A stretch of DNA of 44,110 nt from positions 1 to 44,110 of the forward strand of contig CAMAVY010000010.1 in assembly GCA_945861675.1 (NCBI GenBank), written 5' to 3'. The notes under the pieces were generated by a model, which saw nothing but the letters and a program-made list of their open reading frames with translations, had not been told where the DNA came from and ran no database searches. Positions 1-9,044 of this stretch are shown here, in pieces. The position numbers and the translations under genes were made by a program. This DNA comes from Klebsiella pneumoniae. Lineage in GTDB: Bacteria > Pseudomonadota > Gammaproteobacteria > Pseudomonadales > Azotimanducaceae. The first letter of the stretch is position 1, and every line of letters starts with the position of its first letter.

Positions 1-3000
1 CACATTTTCGGGTGCGGTCTGATTCAGCGCGGGCGTGACTTCGGATGGCGTTGTGCCAGCAGAAGCGCCAGCACCCTCGTGCGCTGCCTTCGCGGCGGAC
101 GAGTCGTCGGCGGACACGTCCGACGCCGCCACAGCGCCCAGCACGTGCTCAAGGCTCGCGAGCGCATCGTCCGACGCACCGCGTGCGCTTTGCGTCAGCG
201 CCAGATTGGTCCAGGCACGCGCATCGCCGGGCTCACGCGTCGTCGCCTCGGCAAAGACACGCTGCGCCGACTCAAGGTCCCCTGCGTGGGAGGCAACGTC
301 ATCCGTATTCGAATGATCAACCGCATCAGGCACCAGCGGCGGGCGTGTCTCGGTGCGAGCGAACGCACCAGGATCCAACTGTGCGAGGGTTGCGAAGCTG
401 GCCGCGATGGCGTCATCCCACAGGCCGTCGCGTGCGCGCGCTGCGTTCAACTGATGCACACCCACTGCCTGTTGCACGATTGCCGCAGCCCGCGTCTCAA
501 GTGCCGCCTCGTAGCGCTCGGCGCCTTCTGCTGACAGACCATCAGGGCGCGGCGATGCGCGCAGGTCCGTGCCAAGTTGCGCATACATGCGCGCGATGGC
601 CAAGGTCGCCGTTGTCACCACCTTGGGTTCACCATAGCCACCCGCCTTCTCGTAGGCGGCAATCGCAGCATCCAACGCTGCGCGCTTGGCTGTCAGCGAA
701 ACGTTCAGCGGCTGAGTAAGCGAACGGGAAAAAAAGTCCGCGCCTGCAGTATCTGCAAGTTCAAGGGCGACTTCGGCGGCCAGCAGACGGGCACGGCCCA
801 ACTCAGCGCTTTGCCCGGCCTGCTCAAACAGCGCCATCTGCCGCGCACGCCATTGCGCCAACAGCTGCGGCCGCGCGGCCGTCAATGCGCGCAGTGCGGC
901 CACGGCCTCGGCCGCATAGGTCAGCGGTGCGGGGTACTTGCCGACGTAGTCTTCCAACAGTCGCTCCGCAGCGGCCGGGTCCAGAGGCAGCAACAGCTCC
1001 GTCGCGTGATAGTGCGCCGCGCGCGCCTGGCTGGCGTCGCTGGTGCTCCCCGCGACACGCATCAGTTCATTCGCAGCTTTATCCGGCTGTCGCAGCTTCT
1101 CGTAGAGATCTGCAAGCCGCAGGGCAACGTCGCGCACCAGCGGATGCTCGGGGTGGGCGGCCCGCGCAGATTCCAGTTGTGCCGCAGCCGCCGCCAGATT
1201 GCCCGCCTGCAGGTACAGCGATGCAACGTTCAGACCGCCGGCGATGGCCAGCTCAGCGTCGGGCGCAATGCCTGCAAGCCGTTGCAGATGACTGATGGCC
1301 GCGTCGACGTCGCCCGCTTTTTCCGCAAGCTCCGCCTGCTGACTCACGGTGGCCAGCACACGCTCCTGCAACTCGCGTTGTTCCGCTGCGTCCACGGCCA
1401 GCGCCCGTGCCGCGGCAAAGTGCGCCTCCGCTGTAGGAAGCTCAGCGCGCGCCAGTCGTCCCTCTGCAGCGATTCGATGCGCGAGCCCTGCGCGCGCCGG
1501 CGACAACGACCAGCGCATCAGCGCGTTCTCCGCAGCCAGCGCCGCACCCTCGTGATCCTGTCGGGTCAACAAACTGCGCGCAGCGTGGATCTGAACATCA
1601 GGCGCACGTGGGTCATCACCAAAACGATCGGCGAAGTCCAGCTCGGCCGCAAGCAGTTGTGGCGCAAGACCGGCATCTGCGGCGAACAAGCCCGTCAATG
1701 CCAGTACCGTTGCATAGCCCGCTTCGCGGGCCCGTGTGTGCGCGGGCATGCGGTGTACCAGCCCCCGCATGACCGGCACCGCAGCGGCCAGCTGATCGCC
1801 CGCGACCAGCGTCTCGCCCAGGAGGAATATGTGTTCGCCGACTTCCGCGTCAGTCGCGGCCATGTTGCTGGCTGCCCCAAGCGAAGTCGCAGGCGAAGTC
1901 GCAGGCGAAGTCGCAGGCGTAGCATCAGTCGCAGCATCAGGCGTGCCCGGCTGCCCAGGCGCGCGATCGAAGTTGGTCAGCCAGACACGGTACCAACGCG
2001 CCGCCTCGGCGTAGGCGGCAGGCGATGGCTCGCGCTGCGCCTTCGAATGCTGTTGCGCGGTCTGCTCTTCAATGAACGCACGCAAAGGCCGACCGTAGGA
2101 CGCGATGCCCGAATCGCCGTGTACGCCATGAAACGCACTGCCTGCACCGTAGCGCTCAACGAAGCGCGGCTTGCGCACCGAAGCTTCTGAGGGGAAGCCG
2201 CCATCCATGAGTGCATCGATCGCCCGCAGCGCAAACTTCGGCGCGCTCAGTCCGAGCGGATTCTCCTGTTCGTAGCGTTCGAATGCGCCTGCCGCATCCT
2301 GGAAGCGCTTGCCCTGCAGATAGAAGGTGCCTACAGCGTCGTAGAGCAATGCCTGCCAGGCGGGCTTGTCGCGTTCGCGCATCGCCGCCGCCAGCGTTGC
2401 AACACCGCCGGTGCGCTCCAACGCCAACACACTGGCGCGCAGCACATCGGCCAGCATTTCCTGTTCCGAACCGGCCAGACTGTCCGATGGACGCGAACCA
2501 ATCTGCGCAATGACTTCATAAAACGCATCCAGCGCTTTGGCAGGTGCGCCGTTGCGGAAGTGTGACCACCCCAGCATGTAGCCGGCGTGCAGCCCGTACT
2601 TGGAGTCGGCGCCACGCGCCGCCGCGTAATCGTTGGTCGCGGCAGCGTAGGCGCTGCGCGCAAATGCCGACTCGGCGCGGCGGAAGTGCGCCTCACGCAA
2701 CACGGCCACATCCGTCGCGAGGCCGGCTTCAGCGATGATGCGATCCAGATCAGCCAGTGCGCCGTCAGTCTGACCAGCGAGATCACGCGCCCGCGCCAGC
2801 TGGTAGCGCAACGCGGGCGCAGTGCTGGCTGCATCTGGAACCACCGTGCGCAGCAACTGTTCATAGGCTGCGATGACCTCCGCATAGCGGGTCGGGTCCG
2901 CGGCAAACGTCGCGCGTTCCAGCTTCAGGTCCGTCACACGCTTCTGCACCGCGAAGCGGGCACCTTCATCTTCGAGCGATGGCAGCACCTGCTCGTAACG

Positions 3001-3417
3001 GGCGATCACCTCGTCAAGCGCAACGCTTGATCTGGATCTTCCCGGCGCCTGTGCGTTGGCGTCCGTGTTTGCGCCCAGGTCGGAACCGGGCGCTGCGACA
3101 CGTGACTCGGCCGGTGCCGTCTGGGCGACCGCGTCGCGCGAGCTCGTTGATCCAGCAGCGTCCGGCGAAACATCTTCGGGTAGCACACTTTCTGGCAGCA
3201 CATCAGGCAGCGCCGCTATCACCTCTGCAACGGTTTCACCTTCAACGCGCACAGGCGGTGGATCATCGGAAAAGGGGTTGAGCCGCCCGAGCTCAAGATG
3301 CTGAAGATCGTAAGCAGCGTTGCTGACCGCCCGACCAACGCCGCAGCCACCCAGCGCAAGGCTGACCAGCCCAACCGCCACCAGATGCAGCAAACTGATC
3401 GACGCATTCCGCCGCAT
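1..3417 (-). CDS. Large TPR-type outer-membrane lipoprotein (3' end outside window)
   Basis: The frame is open from the ATG at 3417 to the left edge: 1139 codons with no stop, so the C-terminus is missing. The N-terminus has a hydrophobic stretch followed by a lipobox (LALGGC, Cys about residue 24), so I infer a lipoprotein. After a Pro/Ser/Asp-rich linker the protein is almost entirely Ala/Leu/Glu-rich helical pairs with the spacing of tetratricopeptide repeats (YxxAxxxY and AxxxLE patterns), suggesting a protein-protein scaffold. A low-complexity PATS tract sits near residue 505. The start ATG shares one base with the stop of the upstream 730-residue TPR gene (TGATG), so the two are translationally coupled. 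It is the last gene of the leftward operon visible here. I do not recognise a specific family; a role as envelope scaffold for the neighbouring barrel proteins is inference. Confidence 0.82.
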   Translation of the reverse strand, partial: MRRNASISLLHLVAVGLVSLALGGCGVGRAVSNAAYDLQHLELGRLNPFSDDPPPVRVEGETVAEVIAALPDVLPESVLPEDVSPDAAGSTSSRDAVAQTAPAESRVAAPGSDLGANTDANAQAPGRSRSSVALDEVIARYEQVLPSLEDEGARFAVQKRVTDLKLERATFAADPTRYAEVIAAYEQLLRTVVPDAASTAPALRYQLARARDLAGQTDGALADLDRIIAEAGLATDVAVLREAHFRRAESAFARSAYAAATNDYAAARGADSKYGLHAGYMLGWSHFRNGAPAKALDAFYEVIAQIGSRPSDSLAGSEQEMLADVLRASVLALERTGGVATLAAAMRERDKPAWQALLYDAVGTFYLQGKRFQDAAGAFERYEQENPLGLSAPKFALRAIDALMDGGFPSEASVRKPRFVERYGAGSAFHGVHGDSGIASYGRPLRAFIEEQTAQQHSKAQREPSPAAYAEAARWYRVWLTNFDRAPGQPGTPDAATDATPATSPATSPATSLGAASNMAATDAEVGEHIFLLGETLVAGDQLAAAVPVMRGLVHRMPAHTRAREAGYATVLALTGLFAADAGLAPQLLAAELDFADRFGDDPRAPDVQIHAARSLLTRQDHEGAALAAENALMRWSLSPARAGLAHRIAAEGRLARAELPTAEAHFAAARALAVDAAEQRELQERVLATVSQQAELAEKAGDVDAAISHLQRLAGIAPDAELAIAGGLNVASLYLQAGNLAAAAAQLESARAAHPEHPLVRDVALRLADLYEKLRQPDKAANELMRVAGSTSDASQARAAHYHATELLLPLDPAAAERLLEDYVGKYPAPLTYAAEAVAALRALTAARPQLLAQWRARQMALFEQAGQSAELGRARLLAAEVALELADTAGADFFSRSLTQPLNVSLTAKRAALDAAIAAYEKAGGYGEPKVVTTATLAIARMYAQLGTDLRASPRPDGLSAEGAERYEAALETRAAAIVQQAVGVHQLNAARARDGLWDDAIAASFATLAQLDPGAFARTETRPPLVPDAVDHSNTDDVASHAGDLESAQRVFAEATTREPGDARAWTNLALTQSARGASDDALASLEHVLGAVAASDVSADDSSAAKAAHEGAGASAGTTPSEVTPALNQTAPENV
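1881..1916 (-). repeat. Three 12-bp tandem repeats inside the TPR lipoprotein gene
   Basis: The unit gcgaagtcgcag occurs three times without mismatch. On the coding (minus) strand it encodes a repeated Pro-Ala-Thr-Ser block in a linker. The unit length is a multiple of three, so copy-number change would alter the linker length without shifting the frame. Confidence 0.85.
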
Positions 3418-5609
3418 CAATGTGCGCCCCCGTGTGCTGCCGGTAGGACGTTGAGTTCTGCGTCTGCAATTCGCGCCATCGCCAGGCGCGCATAGGCCAG
3501 TTGCTTCTCACTGTCTGCACGGTCTGCTGCGATGCGCGCACGCAGGCCTGCCGTCAGCAACTGTTCACGTTCATCACGAAGTTGCGCAGCGCGTGCTGCC
3601 AGATGCTGCAAACGCGCCCGCAGCTGATCGACTTTCTGCGCCGCGCCTGCATCTGCTTTGCGCTCCTGCTCTGCCTGCGCAATTCGCGCACCGCGCAGAT
3701 CGATGAGGTTCAACCGCGTTGCCGCTACCCGGCGCTGCTTTTCCTGCTGCCACACGCGCTGAGCGGCTTCTTCGGCAATGCGGTACGACAGCACCCCGCG
3801 CAAACGCTTTACCCGCTGGGCCAGCGCCCACTCCGGCAACGCCTCGACGCCATTTGTCCCCGATGCAGACGCCGTCGCACGCCGTGCGATCAACTGAGTG
3901 AGCGCGCCGTGAGCCCGGTCCAGACGCGCCAGCTGGGCGCGCTCTTCGGCCGTGGCAAGCGCGCGTTGTGCCTCGACCGCATCTGCCGCGTGCCACATGT
4001 CCCGCTCTGACAGCGCATTCAATGCCGCCTGTTGCTGAGCAAGGTGCTGCTCAAGGACGTCGATGCGCGCCACAACTGACACGTCGCGGACACGACCCGC
4101 CGCACGTGCGACGCGCCGCTCCTGCTCGGTTGCCGCTTCTCCCAATGCCGCCGAGGAATCGCTCAACAACTGCAGCCGCTGCGCGGCATCGCCCAGCCTG
4201 CGCCAGACCAGCAGATCGCGCTGTGTTTCGCCCGCTGCCAACCAGGCAGGCCAGTCGACGCCGACGAGCTGTGCATCCAGACCCTTCCATTCGTGCGTCA
4301 GCCGCGCTTCGTCTGCTGCAGCCTGTGCTTCGTCCGCGTCATCGTCTGCTGCATCGTCTGCATCGTCTTCGTCGCCTGCATCGTCGCCGTGCCGGTCTGC
4401 GGCTGCGCGGCGCTGTGCTTTGCCGATGCCGCTCGACGCGCCCAGATCCTCGATCGCAACCAGCGACGCCAACCACTTGCCATCGTCCAGCCCCGCATCC
4501 AGCGCCTGCAGCGTCTGCACGCGTTCGGTAAGTCGATCGGCAGCGCGGCCATAGGCCGCCAGCGCAGCAGCACCGCCAACAGTCTGCTCCTGGATGAACG
4601 GCACACCGATCAATGCATCCACCCGCTCACTGTCCCAACGGTTGTCTGCAGGTGCGGCAAGTGCATTGAACACGCGCGCCGCCGTACGGAAATCCTGTTG
4701 TGCCAGCGCCAGCTGTGCCCGCTGCGCGAGCGCGGTACGGCCATAGGTGCCCGCGACCGGCACGCGGTCGATGCGGCTGATCGCACCCGTCAGGTCGCCG
4801 TCTTCGTAACGCAGCATGGCGCCTTGCAGGCCCGCGCGCACCGCGATGTCTCGGGCTTCTGGTGACTCCGGGCGCGATTGCGCCAGCCGATCGAACGCCG
4901 CAAGCGCCTGCGATTTGTCATTGGCTGCGCGCGCCGCAACGGCATAGTTGTGCCAACCGAAGTACCACAGCGGCTCTTCAGCGCGCAGCCCGGCCAGCGC
5001 GGCGGCCATCGAGTCCAACCCGCCCTGACGGCGCGCAAGCTCCGCCCGCAGATAGCTGACGTCCGAACGCTCGGCGTACTCAGGTGGCAGACGACTGACG
5101 AAGTCACGCGCCCGCGCGTCATCGCCATCAAGAAAGGCAACGCGGGCCAGCGCCAGATGCAGACGCGGCAACGCCGTCTCTGGCAATGCGGCAGGGTTGA
5201 CTTCATCCAGCCAACCACGCGCGGCGACCAGCATGCCCAGACCCAGCGCGGCGCTGCCTTTGGCCAGCAGCAACTGGTCGCGACCGGGCATCGGCTCCCC
5301 TGCACGCGCAAAGCGCTGCTCGACGTACAGCGCCTCCGACAACGTGGCGCGATGATCTTCCTGATAGAAGTAGAACAGCACGCTGCCGAGTGCCAACGGC
5401 ACAGGCTCGGGGCGCGCTTTGAAGACGTACAGATCCGGCAGCAGGTTTGCTTGCGCCGCGGTGCTGCCCACGAACAGCAGGCACAGCGCCATCCAGCACA
5501 CGACGCGAACCCCGGGCACGCTACGTGCCGGCAGAGCGCTTTCCGTCCGCTTGCGCGCAGCGCCATCAGCCCGGCACATCGCATTGCCTTGTGGCGCCCT
5601 GCAGGTCAT
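3417..5609 (-). CDS. Exported TPR and coiled-coil protein, function unknown
   Basis: 730 codons from the ATG at 5609; an internal ATG at 5579 would give a shorter leader. A hydrophobic segment (about residues 35-53, ending TAAQA) looks like a Sec signal peptide after a long basic n-region. Residues about 55-350 are TPR-like helical repeats. A strikingly acidic insertion lies near residues 405-435, mostly Asp with Ala and Glu. The C-terminal third is Ala/Glu/Arg/Gln-rich and likely coiled coil. The start is 4 bases after the stop of the 205-residue gene, and the stop overlaps the start of the TPR lipoprotein gene by one base. Two successive large TPR proteins next to several beta-barrel genes suggest a periplasmic scaffold. 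The specific role is unknown. Confidence 0.85.
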   Translation of the reverse strand: MTCRAPQGNAMCRADGAARKRTESALPARSVPGVRVVCWMALCLLFVGSTAAQANLLPDLYVFKARPEPVPLALGSVLFYFYQEDHRATLSEALYVEQRFARAGEPMPGRDQLLLAKGSAALGLGMLVAARGWLDEVNPAALPETALPRLHLALARVAFLDGDDARARDFVSRLPPEYAERSDVSYLRAELARRQGGLDSMAAALAGLRAEEPLWYFGWHNYAVAARAANDKSQALAAFDRLAQSRPESPEARDIAVRAGLQGAMLRYEDGDLTGAISRIDRVPVAGTYGRTALAQRAQLALAQQDFRTAARVFNALAAPADNRWDSERVDALIGVPFIQEQTVGGAAALAAYGRAADRLTERVQTLQALDAGLDDGKWLASLVAIEDLGASSGIGKAQRRAAADRHGDDAGDEDDADDAADDDADEAQAAADEARLTHEWKGLDAQLVGVDWPAWLAAGETQRDLLVWRRLGDAAQRLQLLSDSSAALGEAATEQERRVARAAGRVRDVSVVARIDVLEQHLAQQQAALNALSERDMWHAADAVEAQRALATAEERAQLARLDRAHGALTQLIARRATASASGTNGVEALPEWALAQRVKRLRGVLSYRIAEEAAQRVWQQEKQRRVAATRLNLIDLRGARIAQAEQERKADAGAAQKVDQLRARLQHLAARAAQLRDEREQLLTAGLRARIAADRADSEKQLAYARLAMARIADAELNVLPAAHGGAH

Positions 5610-5613
5610 TGGG

Positions 5614-6231
5614 TCAGTACACCTCTACCGAAAACTCAGGACGCTGCAACGTCTCGGAATCGGCAATGTGCAATTCGACAAACAGTGGTTCGAACGCTTT
5701 GGTGAACGTCCTGGTCGTTGCGCGGCGTAACTCGCGGCCATCCTGGCTGCGCCCAAGGAAGAATGCGATGAGCTCGTTGCCGCCTTGCCGGACGTTGCCA
5801 ACAAACAGTCGTTGTACGCCGCCACGATGCAGCGCGTCGGTCTGGCGCTCGGTATACAAGTGATGCGCCACAGTAGTCCCGTTCAGCTTCAGCTCGACTT
5901 CATCGAGCTTGAACAGTTCACCAACGTCCATCGACAGATACACGGCAACGCGCGAGCTGGGCGGATACAGCAGGTCTTCTTCGAGAATGGCCAGGTCACG
6001 TTCAAGCCCGGCCAGTTGCTGCTCGACAGTCTGCGCTTCCGCTGAGGGCGTTTCGCGAAGCAGCGCGCTGGACGCGGGCAGGTCTGACACCGTTGCGTCT
6101 GCTCCGGGCGCTTCCGACGCCTGGGCGGCAGTTGCTGGCGCAGTTGAATCGCCAGCATCCTGCGCACCTGCCGCCAGCGCGAACGCAGCCAACAACGCGG
6201 CCGCAAAGGCTTTGACACACATGTTCATCAT
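5614..6231 (-). CDS. Small exported protein of unknown function, conserved neighbour of DUF3570 genes
   Basis: 205 codons. A clear Sec signal (hydrophobic Ala/Leu run ending AAGAQ, about residues 8-24) precedes an Ala/Ser/Thr/Pro-rich linker. Next comes a short helix (residues about 68-85) and a beta-rich domain with LYPPSSRVAVYLSMDVG and an Arg/Thr-rich stretch. The ATG at 6231 overlaps the stop of the thioredoxin-like gene by 4 bases (ATGA), so it is operon-coupled. I see no helix-turn-helix, enzyme motif or cysteine pair in the mature part. From memory, similar small proteins accompany this gene set elsewhere. I do not assign a function; an accessory periplasmic protein binding a barrel or TPR partner is possible. 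Confidence 0.8.
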   Translation of the reverse strand: MMNMCVKAFAAALLAAFALAAGAQDAGDSTAPATAAQASEAPGADATVSDLPASSALLRETPSAEAQTVEQQLAGLERDLAILEEDLLYPPSSRVAVYLSMDVGELFKLDEVELKLNGTTVAHHLYTERQTDALHRGGVQRLFVGNVRQGGNELIAFFLGRSQDGRELRRATTRTFTKAFEPLFVELHIADSETLQRPEFSVEVY

Positions 6232-6995
6232 TCCTGTTCACCCCACAGCTGGCGCCAACGCGACCGGAGGTCTTGCCATAGTCCAGGCTCAATGCGAGCC
6301 GGCGCTAGCACGTTGAGATCCGTGCCCGCCGCCACCAGCACGCCATCTTCGTCAATGCGCACAAGCCACGGCAGTTCATCGGGATCGAACGTGCGAAGCA
6401 CTTTGCCGTCGCGATCGATCAGCAGTTGCATACCTTCAGCACGAACATTTGACGCACCCAACGTCCTGCCGTCGCTGGCCGCGGACTCAGGGTCGATCCG
6501 CACATCGAGACCATCGCCGCGCGCGTCCACTGCCGAGACGACCATGAATACCGACTTGTCTGCGACCGCCGCGCCGGCTGCCGCGCCGGACGCCGCGCCG
6601 GACGCCTGCAAACGTGCATCGGCGCTGCTCAGCCGCGCCGCTACGTCATCCACGAACCCGGCACATTGGCCACACCAGGGCGCGACCAGCGCCAACCAGA
6701 CAACTCGGCCGCGGTGTTCCGCCAGCCGCCAGTGCCCACCGGTCACGACAGGCAGTGTGAAATCAAGCGGCGGATTCACCTCAGACACGGCACCCGAAGT
6801 CGCACTGCCCGAAGCGTCGCTTTCCCCAGCGTCTTCCAACGGCGCAGCCCAGGCGCGCGGCAACCACACAATTGCCAGTACGCAGACAAACAATCTCGGA
6901 ACCCATCGGCAAGCATTGCCGCGCTGGCCGGCGCGTGGTGACGCGACGCCGATAGGGTCTCCACGGCCGACCCTGTTGTGCTGCACGACTGACAT
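6228..6995 (-). CDS. Thioredoxin-like exported protein (WCGQC)
   Basis: 255 codons. The N-terminal hydrophobic segment ending RAWAAP looks like a signal peptide after a basic n-region. A thioredoxin-like fold follows, with DFTLPVVTGGHW, a GRVVWLAL strand and the redox motif APWCGQC, the classic position of a TlpA/ResA active site. An Ala/Gly-rich insertion is followed by a strand with GMQLLIDRDGKVLR, typical of the thioredoxin-fold half after the cis-Pro region. It begins 10 bases after the stop of the DUF3570 gene and overlaps the following gene by ATGA. It is the second thioredoxin-fold protein in this operon. A role in keeping haem-binding CxxCH cysteines or other envelope cysteines reduced is inferred from family knowledge and the haem proteins nearby. 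Confidence 0.82.
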   Translation of the reverse strand: MSVVQHNRVGRGDPIGVASPRAGQRGNACRWVPRLFVCVLAIVWLPRAWAAPLEDAGESDASGSATSGAVSEVNPPLDFTLPVVTGGHWRLAEHRGRVVWLALVAPWCGQCAGFVDDVAARLSSADARLQASGAASGAAAGAAVADKSVFMVVSAVDARGDGLDVRIDPESAASDGRTLGASNVRAEGMQLLIDRDGKVLRTFDPDELPWLVRIDEDGVLVAAGTDLNVLAPARIEPGLWQDLRSRWRQLWGEQE

Positions 6996-7004
6996 GGAGC
7001 TGTC

Positions 7005-8182
7005 CTAGAAGAACACTGCGCCAAAGGCGCGCAGGATCACCGCATCCAATTCATACAGCGGCTCAGCACCAGGCGTACCACCGCGTGTGACATCGCGAAA
7101 ATCGTCGTAACGGACGCGCATGAAGTCCGCCTGAACACTCAACCGCCCACTGTCGACCCACGGCAGCCGACCCTTCGCGAAGTCGTAGCTGACGCCCAGG
7201 CCGACCGTATGCGAATCGAACGTCGACAGTTCTTTGTCGCGGGCCAGGAAGTTCTGTGCGTTCGCGCGTGGAAACAGATCGGAATAGAAATCTGCAGCAT
7301 CCTGCTTGTAGTAGCGATAGCGCGCCTCGAACAGCCAACCCGACGCCAACGGATGGCTGTAGTCGATGGCCACATCGTTCGCCACGACGCCGAAGGTGTC
7401 CTGGTAGTGCCGGTACTCGGCGCCCAGCGCGGCACGATAAGGCAGGTAGTACTTGGTGCGTAACGCAATCGCGTCGCTGGTGCGCGTATGCGGATAGACC
7501 TCGCGCTCGAAGCTGAAGCCGCGGCCCGTGCTGCTGTCTGCAAAGCGCACCGAACGGTAGGGATTGTTCAGGAAGCCTCATCGCTGACGGCCTCGTAATT
7601 CAGGCTCACGACCACGCTGCGCGTGAGTACCTGCGAGACATCAACCCGGTACGAGCGATGATCGACGTCCGCCTCGAAGGTGTCGTCGCCGCGCTTCATG
7701 ACGGTGTCCCAACCGCGCGAGTAGGTAATGCCCACAGTTGTCAGATCGCCGAAAAAACTCTGACTGATGCCGAATCGCGCGGAGCGCGCGGCATAGTCGT
7801 GCTCGTCGCTCCTGGTGAACGACACACCCATGCTGGTGTCATCGACCACGAAGTCCGTGCCCGCGCTCCATTCGTCGCGACGCTCCTCGTAGGGGCTGGC
7901 CGTGGTCATGACATCTACCGATGCACTGGTCACCGCATCCACGTAGTAGCTGCCCCACACCGACACCTTGTCCGCCATCGACTGACGCACCAGTACGGCC
8001 GGGCCATCGACGGTGAGACCACCGCCCTTGTAACGGTGGTACATCAGATCTGCGCGATCCTCGGGCAACGTCGCTCCCGACGCTGCAGGGGACATTGCAA
8101 CCGGTGCAACAACCGAAAGCAGCAGCGCGGACATCCGGAATGCACGGAGTGCACGCCGACCAGCGCAGCCTGCCGCGTTCAC
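7005..8182 (-). pseudogene. DUF3570 outer-membrane beta-barrel protein, interrupted by a 1-bp frameshift
   Basis: The gene is read in two frames. From the GTG at 8182 (or ATG at 8134) to about 7578 it encodes a signal peptide (ending PAASGA), LPEDRADLMYHRYKGGG and a series of amphipathic strands, then hits a stop at 7568. From about 7576 to 7005 the next frame continues with aligned family sequence (LNNPYRSVRFAD, YYLPYRAALGAEYRHY, QDAADFYSDLFPRA) and ends GAVFF. Adding one C to the CC at 7576-7577 (plus strand) restores DEGFLNNPYRSVRF, a motif I recognise as family-typical. So it is either a recent inactivating deletion or a read/assembly error. Both halves are otherwise intact. DUF3570 proteins commonly sit next to DUF4266, TlpA and ApbE genes, as here. 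The terminal Phe fits recognition by the Bam machinery. The ATG at 8260 lies deep inside the DUF4266 gene, so I do not prefer it. Confidence 0.85.
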
Positions 8183-8189
8183 GCGCGTC

Positions 8190-8456
8190 TCAGTTGCAGC
8201 CACATCCGCCTCCACCGCCACCTTCTGCCCCGCGCGCGCCCTCACGCGACTGGCGCACATGACTCATGAAGCCGTTGTTCAGCGGATTGCGGTCCCAACT
8301 CATGATCGGATCGGCCAACTGGTTGCGCTCGTACGGCTTCACCCAGGGCTCGATGCCAAGACCCGCACACCCCGTCAGCGAGGCAACCAGGAGCCCGGCC
8401 ATCATGCAGGCTGCCCCTCGGCACATCAGTGTGCAGGACCGCGGACGCATGTTCAT
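8190..8456 (-). CDS. DUF4266 small lipoprotein
   Basis: 88 codons. The N-terminus has a basic region, a hydrophobic stretch and a lipobox (SLTGC, Cys about 30). The mature part reads WVKPYERNQLADPIM and then SHVRQSREGARGA, followed by a Gly run and a Cys-Gly-Cys-Asn end. This pattern matches my memory of DUF4266: a short lipoprotein of about 70-90 residues with a Gly/Cys tail. The start overlaps the TlpA stop by 4 bases (ATGA), and the DUF3570 start follows within 10 bases of its stop. DUF4266 and DUF3570 genes usually occur as a pair, so this lipoprotein may act with that barrel. The molecular function is unknown; the CxC tail could bind metal or form a disulfide handled by the neighbouring thioredoxins (inference). 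Confidence 0.87.
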   Translation of the reverse strand: MNMRPRSCTLMCRGAACMMAGLLVASLTGCAGLGIEPWVKPYERNQLADPIMSWDRNPLNNGFMSHVRQSREGARGAEGGGGGGCGCN

Positions 8457-8971
8457 TCGCTCGCCAGCGCTTTGATCTGTGCGATGTACTGATCTTCGAA
8501 GCCCGGCTGATAGCCGCGATGGGTGTGCCGCACCATGCCTCGGCGATCGATGAGTACCGTGCTCGGCATCGAGTCGACGCCGTACACAGTACTGACCATG
8601 CCGTTCGGATCGAAACCCACCGGAAAGCTGACCGGCATTTCATTCAGCATGTGCGCTGCCGGTCCGCGCTCTTCGTCCACATTGACGCCCACGACCGTGA
8701 AGCCCAATGCCTTATAGCGCTGGTGAATTCGATCGAGGATCGGCATTTCCTGGCGACACGGACCACACCACGAGGCCCAGAAATTCAGCAGGACGACCTC
8801 GCCCTGGTAGTTGCTCATCTTCAGCGGTTTGCCATCGGCGCCCGTGATGGTGAAGTCGGCGGCAGTGCGGGGCGGCGCGCCCACAGCGGATTGGCTGGCG
8901 ACTGCCACGCCAACGAGCAGCAACAAGGCGGCAGTGGCAAGTCGACTCGTGAGGGTCTGTATTGAAAGCAC
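8453..8971 (-). CDS. TlpA/ResA-family periplasmic thioredoxin
   Basis: 172 codons from a GTG at 8971, preceded by AAAGGGA about 9 bases upstream. An N-terminal hydrophobic signal (LATAALLLLVGVAVAS) is followed by the TlpA-type domain: DFTITGADGKPLKMSNYQG, VLLNFWASWCGPCRQEMP with the active-site Cys pair, GVNVDEER, and MPSTVLIDRRG with the cis-Pro. The length is normal for the family. TlpA/ResA proteins reduce periplasmic thiols, notably apocytochrome c CxxCH cysteines or copper-chaperone sites. Here the likely clients are the haem lipoproteins of this cluster or the CxC tail of DUF4266 (inference). Its stop overlaps the DUF4266 start. A 73-bp gap upstream (8972-9044) holds a near-palindromic gaaagcggctttc, but I cannot call a promoter there. 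Confidence 0.92.
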   Translation of the reverse strand: MLSIQTLTSRLATAALLLLVGVAVASQSAVGAPPRTAADFTITGADGKPLKMSNYQGEVVLLNFWASWCGPCRQEMPILDRIHQRYKALGFTVVGVNVDEERGPAAHMLNEMPVSFPVGFDPNGMVSTVYGVDSMPSTVLIDRRGMVRHTHRGYQPGFEDQYIAQIKALASE

Positions 8972-9044
8972 GTTCGGTAATCCCTTTCTATGAAAAAGCT
9001 ACGAATGAGTTGCGCGTGAACTGAGCAGACGAAAGCGGCTTTCT

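Noticed and set aside
577-2190. 537-codon plus-strand frame opposite the TPR lipoprotein gene
   Set aside because: Arg/Gln/Cys-rich shadow without a recognisable motif; the minus strand holds a continuous 1139-codon TPR frame with signal peptide.
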